The notes beneath the pieces are model-generated. The model was not told where the DNA came from. It did not search any database and worked only from the letters and a program-made list of their open reading frames with translations. Both the position numbers and the translations under genes were made by a program. DNA of 64,000 nt from Clostridium lentum (lineage in GTDB: Bacteria > Bacillota > Clostridia > Clostridiales > Clostridiaceae): the NCBI RefSeq assembly GCF_014287815.1, contig NZ_JACOOQ010000014.1, forward strand, positions 16,820-80,819. The letters run 5' to 3'. Positions 17,087 through 26,321 of the stretch are shown piece by piece (within the stretch, counting starts at the first letter, position 1; each line of letters starts with the position of its first letter).

Positions 17087-17359
17087 CTATATAGATCTTA
17101 TATAAAATCCCTTATTATATATATCCTTATCATACTTTATCTCAATACCATTACATATTTTTTCATATTCCTTATGTACTACAAAAGTTATTCCATCTAC
17201 TGATTCTTCAATATCATTTTCACCTTTGAAATCTACATATATTTCATATGCTGGCTTTCCACACCCAATGAAAGGCTTAACTCTTATATAATTCTCATTA
17301 CTATTTTTTATCATTTCCTCTAATGCATTTTTAGCTTTTTTATCAAAAATTATCTTCAA
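17087..17359 (-). CDS. HesB-like iron-sulfur biosynthesis-type protein, Cys form of the (seleno)protein family
   Basis: This 90-residue protein begins MKIIFDKKAKNALEEMI and has the HesB/IscA-type strand pattern with FIGCGKPAYEIYVDF at about 30-44. It belongs with the small HesB-like (seleno)protein family, in which some members carry selenocysteine where this one has Cys-33. It lacks the C-terminal CxC pair of true IscA scaffolds, keeping only Cys-33 and a later Cys near residue 69. A role in handling iron, sulfur or redox signals is plausible but unproven. It appears to be a single-gene unit. Confidence 0.75.
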   Translation of the reverse strand: MKIIFDKKAKNALEEMIKNSNENYIRVKPFIGCGKPAYEIYVDFKGENDIEESVDGITFVVHKEYEKICNGIEIKYDKDIYNKGFYIRSI

Positions 17360-17418
17360 AAAAACATCTCCTTTGTCTATAATATATATTTATTATATAC
17401 TATAGACAATATTTTAGC

Positions 17419-17455
17419 ATTAGGAACTTTTCATATTTTATAAAAAGTCCCTAAT
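17419..17455 (-). terminator. Hairpin after the aspartokinase gene
   Basis: The arms 17419-17431 and 17442-17455 pair with one G-U wobble in minus-strand RNA. No clear T-run follows, so termination would be weak. Confidence 0.45.
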
Positions 17456-17495
17456 ACCAAGATATCCTTTTATATTTTTCCATTGATGTTAATAA

Positions 17496-18704
17496 TTAAT
17501 GGACTTTTGATAAACCAAACTCTTCATGTAAAAGATTTATGGCAATTTCAATATCCTTAGTATAGATAAGGCACCATATAGTCATATTAGAATCTGTTGT
17601 CTGTAATACTTCAATATTATTATTTTGCAGCACATTTATTATCCTAGCCATAATACCAGGTACCCCTGTCATTCCTGCTCCCACTATAGCTATTGTGCTA
17701 CATTCCTCAATTATGCTATATTTAATTCCCACCAGTTCTAGTATACTACATACATTTTCCTTTTCTGATTTATCTACTGTAAAAAATTGATGTGCTGGAA
17801 AGATGTTGATAAGATCTAAACTTATATGATTCTTTGCAAGTATTTCTAATAAATTTTGATAGACCTTTATATTGCTATTTTCTGATAACCTTATCCTCAC
17901 TTGAATTCTGTTATTAAGATAAGTTATACCTGTAATATATCTTCTTTCATTACCTATGGTATTATTACTTACTAATGTCCCCTTTGATTCACCCATGGTA
18001 TTTTTTATAAATAGAGGAATATTGCCCTTCTTTGCTAAGTCTATAGCTTTAGGATGTATTACTTTAGCTCCTTGATCTGCCAATTGAAAAACTTCATTAT
18101 ACGTTATTTCATCAATAAGTGAAGCATCTTCAACTATTCTTGGATCTGCTGTCATAATCCCATCCACATCAGTATATATTTCTATTTCTTTTGCATTTAC
18201 AGCATTACCTAGAATACATGCTGTAGTATCGCTTCCCCCTCTACCTAAAGTAGTAAAATATCCATCTTTAGTTATTCCTTGAAAACCTGTAACAACAGGA
18301 ACCTTTCCTTCTCTTACCACTGATAGTAATCTATCTATATCAATGCTTATATACTCAGCCTCGCAGAAATTATCATCAGTAATTATTCCAGCTTGTCCTC
18401 CTGTTAATGGTACTGCTTGAATTCCTTCATTATATAAAGCATTTGCTACTACAACAGAGCTTATAATTTCACCGCAGCACATCAAGAGATCTTTGGAATT
18501 TCTATTGGATTCCTTAAATTTATCATCTATAAGAGTCAATAAAGTATCAGTGGCATATGGTTGTCCTTTTCGCCCCATAGCAGATACAACCACTATAGGT
18601 GTAAACCCATTATCAATTGCCTCCTTTACTTTAACCGCTACCTGTTTTCGCCTGTCCTCTGTAGATACAGATGTACCTCCAAACTTTTGTACTATTATAT
18701 TCAA
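17496..18704 (-). CDS. Aspartate kinase (LysC/DapG type)
   Basis: It phosphorylates aspartate in the first step toward lysine, threonine, methionine and diaminopimelate. The 402-residue protein has QKFGGTSV at the N-terminus, VVSAMGR, TLGRGGSDTTA in the kinase domain and EIYTDVDGIMTADPRIV. Two C-terminal ACT domains follow, including IAIVGAGMTGVPGIMARI, which usually bind an amino-acid inhibitor. The start is TTG, set by AAGGAGGAGA upstream. It follows ymxH by 17 nt. In Bacillus, ymxH and dapG lie in the same neighbourhood, so the order mlpA-ymxH-kinase is ancestral. No lysine riboswitch is visible. Confidence 0.94.
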   Translation of the reverse strand: MNIIVQKFGGTSVSTEDRRKQVAVKVKEAIDNGFTPIVVVSAMGRKGQPYATDTLLTLIDDKFKESNRNSKDLLMCCGEIISSVVVANALYNEGIQAVPLTGGQAGIITDDNFCEAEYISIDIDRLLSVVREGKVPVVTGFQGITKDGYFTTLGRGGSDTTACILGNAVNAKEIEIYTDVDGIMTADPRIVEDASLIDEITYNEVFQLADQGAKVIHPKAIDLAKKGNIPLFIKNTMGESKGTLVSNNTIGNERRYITGITYLNNRIQVRIRLSENSNIKVYQNLLEILAKNHISLDLINIFPAHQFFTVDKSEKENVCSILELVGIKYSIIEECSTIAIVGAGMTGVPGIMARIINVLQNNNIEVLQTTDSNMTIWCLIYTKDIEIAINLLHEEFGLSKVH

Positions 18705-18721
18705 GGAAATCTCCTCCTTAG

Positions 18722-19030
18722 CTAAGCTTTAGCTCTTTTAATTTTTCCTTCTTCTGCGGAGATTACTATTACGTTAGCACCAATTTTAGTAACGCATTCC
18801 CAAGGTATTTCTACAAATTCCCTGCTACCTCCAAAAAAGCTTAACTTATTACTGCTAACACCTACAACCAAGAATTTTAAGCATCCTTCTTCATCTATTA
18901 TAAAGTCAATATTTTGAGAACTATCATATTTTTCTGCACATTCTAAATTAAATATTTCAAATTTCTCCAAATCACTAATAAGTTTTTCGGAACTATCTGC
19001 CTTTTTTTCATAATATTCAAAATCTTTCAT
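18722..19030 (-). CDS. ymxH: YlmC/YmxH-family PRC-barrel protein
   Basis: The 102-residue protein ends in a PRC-barrel-like domain: FIIDEEGCLKFLVVGV, SFFGGSREFVEIPWECVTKIGANVIVI (the latter spread over about residues 65-92). Members occur in spore-formers and often sit beside mlpA and diaminopimelate genes. Here it lies between the M16 protease and aspartokinase genes, the Bacillus arrangement. A 20-30 residue helical N-terminal extension is unusual but not disruptive. The ATG follows AAGGAGG. The precise role is unknown. Confidence 0.82.
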   Translation of the reverse strand: MKDFEYYEKKADSSEKLISDLEKFEIFNLECAEKYDSSQNIDFIIDEEGCLKFLVVGVSSNKLSFFGGSREFVEIPWECVTKIGANVIVISAEEGKIKRAKA

Positions 19031-19122
19031 AAACGAATTACCTCCTTGCTTTTCATAAAATTTTATGCTAAAAGGAGGTAATTTATTACCTAGGTAACTT
19101 TACTAACCCAGTGACATAATTA

Positions 19123-20430
19123 TTATACTCTTTTGTCATTTACAATCAAATCTCTATTGTACGCTACGTCAGAAAGTCCTACTATTTTATTTAATCCATC
19201 AATTTCTACATCTTGACCCACATATGATGCACTTATTATTCCCGGCTTAAAGCACTCTTCCAATACATAGTTTATGTCTTGCTTATTTATTTTGTTAATC
19301 TTTTCAGTAACTTCTTCTGCTGTTTTTATCTTATTTTGTAATAACAAACATTTAGCATTAGCAAACATTCTTGATGCAGTGCTTTCTAAACCTAAAAGAT
19401 AACCAGAAATAAGTTTTTCTTTATTTATCTTAAGCTTTTCATCACTAATGCCTTTATCTGCAAAAAGTTTAAGCTCTCTACTTATAACTTCTAATGCTTT
19501 ATTTGCAAACTGTTTACTTAAACCAGTATAAATATTTAAACTTCCAACACCTATATAAGGCTGTGAATATGAATATATAGTATAGCAAAGTCCTAACTCT
19601 TCTCTTACCTTTTGAAATAAAACTGATGAAGCTCCTCCACCAAAAATATTATTTAATAAAGCAAGTGAATATGCTCTTTCATGAGCATATGGAAGTCCCT
19701 TTAAACCAATATTTATATGAAGCTGTTCAATTTGCTTATTTACATAAGCTGCCCCTCCTAAAAGGTTTACTTCTTTATAAGTTGGTATATATATTTCATT
19801 TTTATCCCAAGAACCAAAATAATTTTCCATTAATTTTTTTAATTCATTTTTATCAAATTTTCCACATATACTTATTACTGAATTATGGGGAGTATAATGT
19901 TTTTTTACATATTCCTTAATTTTACTGCTATTTAATGATTTAATTATATCAATAGTTCCTAATATTGGATCAGCAAGAGGATTATCACCAAATATTACCT
20001 TTGAATGGATATCTTCTAGAACATCTTCTGGATTATCCTCACTCATATTTATTTCTTCTATTACAACGCCTTTTTCCTTTTCAATTTCCTCATCATCAAA
20101 CTTTGCATTAAGAATCATATCTGAAAGTACATCTAGGCAAAGATTTAAATGTGTATATAATGATTTTGTATAATAACAAGTTGTTTCCTTGCTAGTATAG
20201 GCATTAATTTGTCCACCTACATTTTCTATGTGCTGAACTATTTCTTTGGCACTTCTCTTATTAGTACCTTTAAAAAACATATGCTCTATAAAATGTGAAA
20301 TTCCATTAACTGAATTTTCTTCATTTCTTGATCCATTTTGAACCATAACTCCAACACTTACCGAATTCACATGTTCAATATATTCAGTAACAACTCTTAA
20401 TCCGTTATCTAATGTATATATCTCAAACAT
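19123..20430 (-). CDS. M16-family zinc protease (MlpA/PqqL-like)
   Basis: It has the inverted zinc motif HFIEH (HxxEH) near residue 45 with the downstream catalytic Glu region (EKGVVIEEINM). The C-terminal half is the inactive M16 repeat, including the usual GGGASSVLFQKVREELGL segment. The chosen start is the ATG of MFEIYTLDNG, with GGAGGT just upstream; the GTG 12 nt earlier overlaps that site. At 435 residues it is the normal length for the processing-peptidase-like family. It lies between pnp and ymxH as in Bacillus, where mlpA follows pnpA. It is separated from pnp by a terminator. Confidence 0.92.
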   Translation of the reverse strand: MFEIYTLDNGLRVVTEYIEHVNSVSVGVMVQNGSRNEENSVNGISHFIEHMFFKGTNKRSAKEIVQHIENVGGQINAYTSKETTCYYTKSLYTHLNLCLDVLSDMILNAKFDDEEIEKEKGVVIEEINMSEDNPEDVLEDIHSKVIFGDNPLADPILGTIDIIKSLNSSKIKEYVKKHYTPHNSVISICGKFDKNELKKLMENYFGSWDKNEIYIPTYKEVNLLGGAAYVNKQIEQLHINIGLKGLPYAHERAYSLALLNNIFGGGASSVLFQKVREELGLCYTIYSYSQPYIGVGSLNIYTGLSKQFANKALEVISRELKLFADKGISDEKLKINKEKLISGYLLGLESTASRMFANAKCLLLQNKIKTAEEVTEKINKINKQDINYVLEECFKPGIISASYVGQDVEIDGLNKIVGLSDVAYNRDLIVNDKRV

Positions 20431-20500
20431 AATTACCTCCACTTTTATAGTTTGATTTTAGTTTATTTTAATTTATACTATTTTATTCTATATACTAAAA

Positions 20501-20525
20501 AAAGAGAATTTTAATAATTCTCTTT
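20501..20525 (-). terminator. Terminator of pnp
   Basis: AAAGAGAATT (20501-20510) and its complement (20516-20525) with a 5-nt loop are followed by a T7 run in the minus direction. Confidence 0.88.
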
Positions 20526-20557
20526 CACATAATAAATATTATTTCGCTGAATAAATA

Positions 20558-22663
20558 CTATTGTTCAGTTGTTTCCTCTTCATCTGGTAATGCATCTTTT
20601 CTAGAAAGGTTTATTCTGCCTTGTTGATCTATTTCAGTTACTTTTACAAGTATTTCATCACCAACAGATACTACATCTTCAACTTTATTTACTCTTGCTT
20701 TATCTAATTTAGATATGTGGCATAATCCTTCTTTATTTGGTAATATTTCAATAAATGCTCCAAAAGCAGCAATTTTTGTAACTTTACCTAAGTAAACTTC
20801 ACCAACTTGAACTTCTTTTGTTAATCCTTCAATAATTCTTATGGCTTCATTTACCCCTTCATGATCAGGTGATGAAACAAATACTGTACCATCCTCTTTA
20901 ATATCTATCTTAACACCAGTATCCGCAATAATCTTATTGATTACCTTTCCACCAGCACCAATTACATCTCTTATCTTTTCTGGATCAATACTTATAGTAC
21001 AAGTCTTAGGTGCAAATTTAGATACTTCCTTTCTGCTCGCTGGAATGCATTCCTCTATCTTATCTAAAATAAATATTCTTGCTTTTCTAGCATCAGTAAT
21101 TGCTTTAGAAATTACATCAAAGCTTAACCCCTTAATCTTAGTATCAACTTGGATAGAAGTTATACCTTCTGTTGTACCTGCAACTTTAAAGTCCATATCT
21201 CCAAAGAAATCTTCAATTCCTTGTATATCTGTTAATACTTCTTCATGAGCTAAATCTTCTGAAGTTATTAATCCCATTGCTATACCAGCTGCTGGTCTCT
21301 TTATTGGAACACCTGCATCTAATAATGCTAGTGTAGAACCACAAACTGAAGCTTGAGAAGTTGATCCATTGGAACTTAATACTTCAGATACTAATCTTAT
21401 AGTGTATGGGAATTCCTCTTCTGAAGGTATTAATGGTTCTAAAGCTCTTTCAGCTAAAGCTCCATGCCCTATTTCTCTTCTTCCTGGTCCTCTAAGTGGT
21501 CTAACTTCTCCAACTGAATAAGCAGGGAAGTTATAGTGATGCATATATCTCTTAGACTCTACTTCACCAATACCATCTATTATTTGGATGTCACCTACAG
21601 CTCCTAAAGTAGCTACAGTCATAACTTGAGTAAGACCTCTAGTGAATAAACCTGTACCATGAGTTCTAGGTAATATTCCTACTTCACATGAAATCTTTCT
21701 TATCTGATCAAATGCTCTTCCATCTGGTCTTCTCTTATGGTTAAGAAGCATATCTCTTACAACTTCTTTTTGCATAGAGTAAACTATTTCATTGATATCT
21801 CCTAAACAATCTGCATACTTCTCTTGGAATTCTTCTATGATTTTATCATTTACAATATCCATAGCAGCATTTCTTTCATCTTTATCAGTAATCCACATTG
21901 CTGCTTTAATCATCTCACCAGCAAACTCTTCTATATCAGCTTTTAATTCTGAATTTGGTTTATAAAGAACTGGTTCTTTCTTTTCTTTACCAAACTTAGC
22001 CATAGCCTCTTCTTGGAATGCTACGATATCTTGACATTTTTCAAAACCGTATTCAATTGCTTTGATCATTGTTTCTTCTGGTATTTCATCTCCACCAGCT
22101 TCAATCATCATTACTCTTTCTTTTGTTGCACAAACAGTTAATTGAAGAATACTTTCTTCTCTTTCTTTTAATGTTGGATTTAAAACAAAGTTTCCATCGA
22201 TTAATCCTACTTGGACAGCTCCAACAGGTGTTGTGAATGGAATGCTTGATAGGCATAATGCCATAGATGCAGCATTAATTGCTAGAATTTCTGGTAAGTT
22301 ATCTTGTTCTACAGAAACAACTGTACAAACTACTTGAACATCATTTCTATACCCTTTTGGGAATAATGGTCTAAGAGGTCTATCTACAGCTCTTCCAAAA
22401 AGAATTGCATTTTCTGAAGGTCTACCTTCTCTCTTGATGAATCCACCTGGTATTTTACCAACTGAATATAATCTTTCTTCGTATTCAACGCTAAGTGGGA
22501 AGAAATCTATTCCTTCTCTAGGTTTTTCTGAAGCGTTAACATTTGTTAATATAACTGTATCTCCATAGCTCATGAATATTGCTGCATCTGAAAGCATTCC
22601 TACTCTACCAGATTCAACTTTCATTTCTCTTCCAGCTATGTTTTTTGTAAGTACATTAGTCAT
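20558..22663 (-). CDS. pnp: Polyribonucleotide nucleotidyltransferase (PNPase)
   Basis: PNPase degrades RNA 3'-5' using phosphate. The 701 residues contain, in order: a first RNase PH domain, an all-helical linker, the second RNase PH domain with the catalytic aspartates near [12 protein letters not shown], a KH domain ([15 protein letters not shown] at about 565) and an S1 domain ([20 protein letters not shown] at about 625). A typical acidic tail, DEEETTEQ, closes it. The ATG follows GAAGGGAGG. It is downstream of rpsO, from which it is separated by a hairpin, the same arrangement as in Bacillus and E. coli. Confidence 0.98.
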   Translation of the reverse strand: MTNVLTKNIAGREMKVESGRVGMLSDAAIFMSYGDTVILTNVNASEKPREGIDFFPLSVEYEERLYSVGKIPGGFIKREGRPSENAILFGRAVDRPLRPLFPKGYRNDVQVVCTVVSVEQDNLPEILAINAASMALCLSSIPFTTPVGAVQVGLIDGNFVLNPTLKEREESILQLTVCATKERVMMIEAGGDEIPEETMIKAIEYGFEKCQDIVAFQEEAMAKFGKEKKEPVLYKPNSELKADIEEFAGEMIKAAMWITDKDERNAAMDIVNDKIIEEFQEKYADCLGDINEIVYSMQKEVVRDMLLNHKRRPDGRAFDQIRKISCEVGILPRTHGTGLFTRGLTQVMTVATLGAVGDIQIIDGIGEVESKRYMHHYNFPAYSVGEVRPLRGPGRREIGHGALAERALEPLIPSEEEFPYTIRLVSEVLSSNGSTSQASVCGSTLALLDAGVPIKRPAAGIAMGLITSEDLAHEEVLTDIQGIEDFFGDMDFKVAGTTEGITSIQVDTKIKGLSFDVISKAITDARKARIFILDKIEECIPASRKEVSKFAPKTCTISIDPEKIRDVIGAGGKVINKIIADTGVKIDIKEDGTVFVSSPDHEGVNEAIRIIEGLTKEVQVGEVYLGKVTKIAAFGAFIEILPNKEGLCHISKLDKARVNKVEDVVSVGDEILVKVTEIDQQGRINLSRKDALPDEEETTEQ

Positions 22664-22715
22664 TTTTTATAACCTCCCTTCAGGTCTTTCGGTTAATTTT
22701 TAATCTTTAAAATAA

Positions 22716-22738
22716 TAGAGCGGATAAAACCCGCTCTA
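22716..22738 (-). terminator. Hairpin between rpsO and pnp
   Basis: TAGAGCGG (22716-22723) pairs with 22731-22738 over a 7-nt loop. A broken T-run follows in the minus direction. It can act as a partial terminator or as the processing hairpin commonly found at this junction. Confidence 0.75.
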
Positions 22739-22742
22739 CAGA

Positions 22743-23006
22743 CTATCTTCTTAAGCCTAATTTTGAAATTATAGCTCTGTATCTTTCGATATCTTGAGCA
22801 GCTAAATACTTTAAGAATCCTCTTCTTTGTCCTACCATCATTAAAAGACCTCTTCTTGAGTGGTGGTCTTTCTTATGAGTTCTTAAGTGAGCTGTTAAAG
22901 AGTTGATTCTTTCAGTTAAAAGTGCGATTTGAACTTCTGGTGAACCAGTGTCTCCTTCATGTCTTCCGAATTCTTTAATTATTTCTTGCTTTCTTATTGC
23001 GTCCAT
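22743..23006 (-). CDS. rpsO: 30S ribosomal protein S15
   Basis: S15 binds 16S rRNA early in assembly of the small-subunit platform. The 87-residue protein has the family motifs [22 protein letters not shown], spread over residues 13-34, then [16 protein letters not shown] and a closing [12 protein letters not shown]. The start codon follows GGAGGTG. It has its own promoter at 23090-23118 and a leader of about 75 nt with two small hairpins. S15 autoregulates through leader RNA in other bacteria, which is possible here. Confidence 0.98.
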   Translation of the reverse strand: MDAIRKQEIIKEFGRHEGDTGSPEVQIALLTERINSLTAHLRTHKKDHHSRRGLLMMVGQRRGFLKYLAAQDIERYRAIISKLGLRR

Positions 23007-23089
23007 TATGACACCTCCGTAATATTATCCCCTTATATCCATGGTATAAGTTAAAGCTCATATCTTAGATATAGGTTTGTTCATCAGTT

Positions 23090-23118
23090 ATTATATCAGA
23101 CTAATTTAATATTGTAAA
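23090..23118 (-). promoter_or_regulatory. Sigma-A promoter of rpsO-pnp
   Basis: TTTACA (23113-23118), 17-nt spacer, perfect TATAAT (23090-23095). The leader to the rpsO ATG has two short hairpins (around 23029-23051 and 23060-23075) that could serve S15 autoregulation. Confidence 0.75.
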
Positions 23119-23170
23119 CAAATTTTATTTTAATAGTAATTTTGTCGTTTAGTACAAAATAAAATCAATA

Positions 23171-24094
23171 TTAAATAATAATTCCATTTTTTTCAGCATA
23201 ACTTTTATCTACATTTAATTGATTTACCAGTTCTTCTAAGCCATTAAATTTTATTTCTTCTCTAATCTTATTAATAAAATATAAAGTTATATTCTGCCCA
23301 TATATGTCTTCATTAAAATCAAGAATATAAGTCTCTATAGTTAATTCTTTCCCATTTACTGTAGGATTATGCCCTACAGAAGTAATTCCTTTAAAAATTT
23401 TTCCTTTAATAGATACATTGGTATAATATACCCCCTTTGCAGGAATACATTTGCTTTTGTCTATTTCTAAATTTGCCGTTGGAAATCCTATTGTTCTTCC
23501 AAGCTTCTTACCATGAATTACCTTCCCTTCAAGAGAATATGGTCGTGCAAGCATATTAAAAGCTTCTTCCATATTACCATCAATTATAGCTTCCCTAATT
23601 CTAGTTGAACTTACTACTGAGTCATTATATATACAAGGCTCCATAACATATAAATCAAAATGATATTTAGATTTAAGTTCATTTAACAACTTAATATCGC
23701 CAGCATTTTTATAACCAAACTTAAAATTAAATCCTACTACAATACCCTTGATATTAAAGCTTTCACACATATTTTTAATAAAGTCTTCTGGGCTCATTTT
23801 CATAGTCTCTTTATCAAATTTCTTAAAGGCTAAGATATCTATCCCCTCTTTTTCTAAAATAGATATCTTTTCTTCATTAGTCATAAGTAAATTCAATGTA
23901 CTATTTGTATTAATAAATTTTCTAGGATGATTTTTAAAGGTATAGACAATTGACTGCCCTTCACCTTCTTCAGCCAGCTGCTTTATCTTACGTATTAGAG
24001 ATAAATGCCCTTCATGCAATCCATCAAAACTGCCTAAGGCTACAAAGTTTTTTCTATTTTCTTTCTTTAAAATAGCATCTTCTAACACTAACAT
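23171..24094 (-). CDS. ribF: Riboflavin kinase / FAD synthetase
   Basis: RibF phosphorylates riboflavin to FMN and adenylates FMN to FAD. The N-terminal nucleotidyltransferase half has ALGSFDGLHEGHLSLI (about 20-35) and SSTRIREAI (about 160). The C-terminal kinase half has GRTIGFPTANLEID (about 205-218) and the GVYYTNV segment. The length of 307 is usual. The start follows TTAGGAGAA. It is 10 nt downstream of truB, in the conserved truB-ribF-rpsO order. No FMN riboswitch precedes it. Confidence 0.96.
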   Translation of the reverse strand: MLVLEDAILKKENRKNFVALGSFDGLHEGHLSLIRKIKQLAEEGEGQSIVYTFKNHPRKFINTNSTLNLLMTNEEKISILEKEGIDILAFKKFDKETMKMSPEDFIKNMCESFNIKGIVVGFNFKFGYKNAGDIKLLNELKSKYHFDLYVMEPCIYNDSVVSSTRIREAIIDGNMEEAFNMLARPYSLEGKVIHGKKLGRTIGFPTANLEIDKSKCIPAKGVYYTNVSIKGKIFKGITSVGHNPTVNGKELTIETYILDFNEDIYGQNITLYFINKIREEIKFNGLEELVNQLNVDKSYAEKNGIII

Positions 24095-24104
24095 TATTTT
24101 TCTC

Positions 24105-24980
24105 CTAAGTTATTAATAATTTAGTAATCTTAAATCCTTTATCATTCTTGCTTCCAAGACCTAAGAATTTCTCTCCATCATATACGCGATATAGTTTTTC
24201 ATTTTCAACTTTATCATTTGTATATCTAGTATCTCCAACTCTTACTCCATTTACTAAAAGCTTTGCATACTTATGATTGATATTAATTCTTTCATAATGA
24301 TTTAATGCTTCTTCTATGGAAATTAAATACTGTGAATAATTTTCGCTAGTAAGATCCTTAATATTAATTGAATCTTCCTGCTTAAATACTGATGTTTCAG
24401 CTCTGTTAAGCTCTGTCATTGCTGCATAAACTCCAAGCTTTTCACCTATATCATAACAAAGACTTCTTATATAAGTCCCTTTTGAACATGTAACCTTCAT
24501 TGAAATAAAAGGATTATTTATTTTTATATTTTCAATATTATAAATAGTTATATTTCTTCCTTCTCTTTCAACTTCAATTCCCTGTCTTGCTAAAGTATAT
24601 AATCTAACACCATTTTGTTTAAGAGCAGAATACATAGGTGGTATTTGAGAATATTCACCTAAAAAGCTTTTTATTGCCTCTAAGATTTCTTCATCAGTTA
24701 AATGACTAGTTTCATGACTTTCAAGAATATCACCTTCATCATCATATGTAGTAGTTTTAATCCCTAGTTTAAATTCTACTTCATATACTTTTCTTGAATC
24801 CATGATATAATCTATTATCTTTGTTGCTCTTCCAATACATACTGGCAAAACACCTGTAGCTTCTGGATCAAGGGTACCTGTATGACCAACCTTTCCAGTT
24901 GAACAAATTTTTTTTACTTCTCTAACAACATCAAATGATGTCATTCCCTTAGGTTTAAAGATATTTATAACTCCATTCAT
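24105..24980 (-). CDS. truB: tRNA pseudouridine(55) synthase
   Basis: TruB makes the universal pseudouridine of the tRNA T-loop. The 291-residue protein starts MNGVINIFKPKGMTS and contains GHTGTLDPEATGVLPV with the catalytic Asp. KVYEVEFKLG, YSALKQNGVRLY and CSKGTYIRSL follow. A small C-terminal domain closes it. The start follows GAGGAAGAG, 3 nt after the nrnA stop codon, so the two are translationally linked. It is a standard member of the nusA-infB operon. Confidence 0.97.
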   Translation of the reverse strand: MNGVINIFKPKGMTSFDVVREVKKICSTGKVGHTGTLDPEATGVLPVCIGRATKIIDYIMDSRKVYEVEFKLGIKTTTYDDEGDILESHETSHLTDEEILEAIKSFLGEYSQIPPMYSALKQNGVRLYTLARQGIEVEREGRNITIYNIENIKINNPFISMKVTCSKGTYIRSLCYDIGEKLGVYAAMTELNRAETSVFKQEDSINIKDLTSENYSQYLISIEEALNHYERININHKYAKLLVNGVRVGDTRYTNDKVENEKLYRVYDGEKFLGLGSKNDKGFKITKLLIT

Positions 24981-24983
24981 ATC

Positions 24984-25955
24984 TTATAACTCTTCCTCTA
25001 TTTTGCTTAATATTTTATCCCTAGCTTCTTCTAATGTTGAATATTTTATAGCTAATCCTGCAGCTTTAGTATGTCCACCTCCGCCAAAGTATTCAGCAAT
25101 CTTTCTTACATCAACATCATTTTTTGATCTAAGGCTAGCTTTAATCTTATCATCTGCTTCTTTCACTAATAAGGTTACTTCTACACCTTTTATCTGCAAT
25201 CCATAAGATATAATATCTGAAGTATCTCCTACTTCTATACCAAACTCTTTTCCAGCATCTTTAGGTAGTTCTATTAAGGCAACTTTATCATCACAAACAA
25301 GCTGCATATTTGTAAGAACTTTGCCTACAAATCTCACTCTATTAAAATCCTTATTATCAAAAAGACTTTGATAAATAAATGTATTATTTACACCAATTCT
25401 CTTCAGTTTAGCAGCAATTTCTAAAGTTCTATATGTAACATTAGAATGTCTAAAAGCTCCTGTATCTGTTACTAACGATGTATATAAACATGTTCCTATT
25501 TCTTTACTTATTTCATCATCTTCTTTAAAAACAAATCCTAGCTCCAACAGTAATTCATAAACTATTTCTGCTGTAGCTGCAGCATCTATATCTACGTAAT
25601 TTTCATTACCATACATATCATTTGATAAATGATGGTCTACATTTAATAATACTTTATTATAATTTTCTAAATTGGCACATATTCTTTCATAATTACCACA
25701 ATCTAAGACTATAACTACATCTGTATCATCTATTGGTTCATACACTTCACCAGTTACATCTTCAGCACCTAAAAGAAATCTTAAATTTTCTGATAGTGCC
25801 TCCTTAGAAAGTACATAGCAATCTTTATTTAAGTATTTTAATCCATTATAAAGTGCAAGAACACTACCTACTGCATCACCATCTGGTGATACATGGTAGG
25901 TAATGCCTATCTTCTTTGCACTTAATAAAATATCTTTAATTGTTTTAATTGACAA
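24984..25955 (-). CDS. nrnA: DHH/DHHA1 phosphoesterase, NrnA-like
   Basis: NrnA-type enzymes degrade short RNA oligomers (nanoRNA) and dephosphorylate 3'-phosphoadenosine 5'-phosphate. The DHH part has HVSPDGDAVGS (about 21-31), the VVIVLDCGNYERI segment, and NVDHHLSND, the DHH signature. After it come TDTGAFRH and the DHHA1 C-terminal GGGGHTKAAG. The start is TTG, directly after the rbfA stop codon, with AAGGGT 7 nt upstream. It is in the rbfA-nrnA-truB order common in clostridia. A second paralogue lies at 38244-39197. Confidence 0.93.
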   Translation of the reverse strand: MSIKTIKDILLSAKKIGITYHVSPDGDAVGSVLALYNGLKYLNKDCYVLSKEALSENLRFLLGAEDVTGEVYEPIDDTDVVIVLDCGNYERICANLENYNKVLLNVDHHLSNDMYGNENYVDIDAAATAEIVYELLLELGFVFKEDDEISKEIGTCLYTSLVTDTGAFRHSNVTYRTLEIAAKLKRIGVNNTFIYQSLFDNKDFNRVRFVGKVLTNMQLVCDDKVALIELPKDAGKEFGIEVGDTSDIISYGLQIKGVEVTLLVKEADDKIKASLRSKNDVDVRKIAEYFGGGGHTKAAGLAIKYSTLEEARDKILSKIEEEL

Positions 25956-26309
25956 TTATTTACCCTTATTAACCTTATGAATAAGTTCTTCAATATGCAT
26001 TCCATAGCTTATTGAGTCATCTAATTCAAAAATTATTTGAGGATTATGTCTTAAATTAATTCTTATGCCAATTTCTTTTCTTATATATCCACTTGCATTT
26101 TTTAATGCAGTGAAAGTATTATTCTTTTCTTCTTCATCTTTTCCAAATATACTTACAAATACCTTTGCATATCTTAGATCCTTAGTAACTTTTACTGCTG
26201 TTACAGAAACCATTGCAGTAAGTCTTGGATCTTTGATTTCATTTTGGATTATATTACTAACTTCTCTTCTGACTTCTTCGTTTATTCTTCCGCCTCTATA
26301 GTTAGCCAT
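25956..26309 (-). CDS. rbfA: Ribosome-binding factor A
   Basis: RbfA binds the 30S subunit late in maturation and helps 16S rRNA 5' processing. The 117-residue protein has the KH-like core: INEEVRREVSNIIQNEIKDPRL, split over residues 9-30, VSVTAVKVTKDLRYAKVFVSI, and NLRHNPQIIFELDDS near the end. The length is normal. The ATG follows AGAGGTGAT. It is placed between infB and nrnA, as expected for this operon. Confidence 0.96.
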   Translation of the reverse strand: MANYRGGRINEEVRREVSNIIQNEIKDPRLTAMVSVTAVKVTKDLRYAKVFVSIFGKDEEEKNNTFTALKNASGYIRKEIGIRINLRHNPQIIFELDDSISYGMHIEELIHKVNKGK

Positions 26310-26321
26310 TTAAATCACCTC

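Noticed and set aside
18705..18721. Lysine riboswitch before aspartokinase
   Set aside because: Only 17 nt separate ymxH and the kinase gene, so there is no room, and nothing similar precedes ymxH.
23096..23170. FMN riboswitch linked to ribF
   Set aside because: This gap follows ribF and holds only the rpsO promoter; ribF itself is inside an operon.
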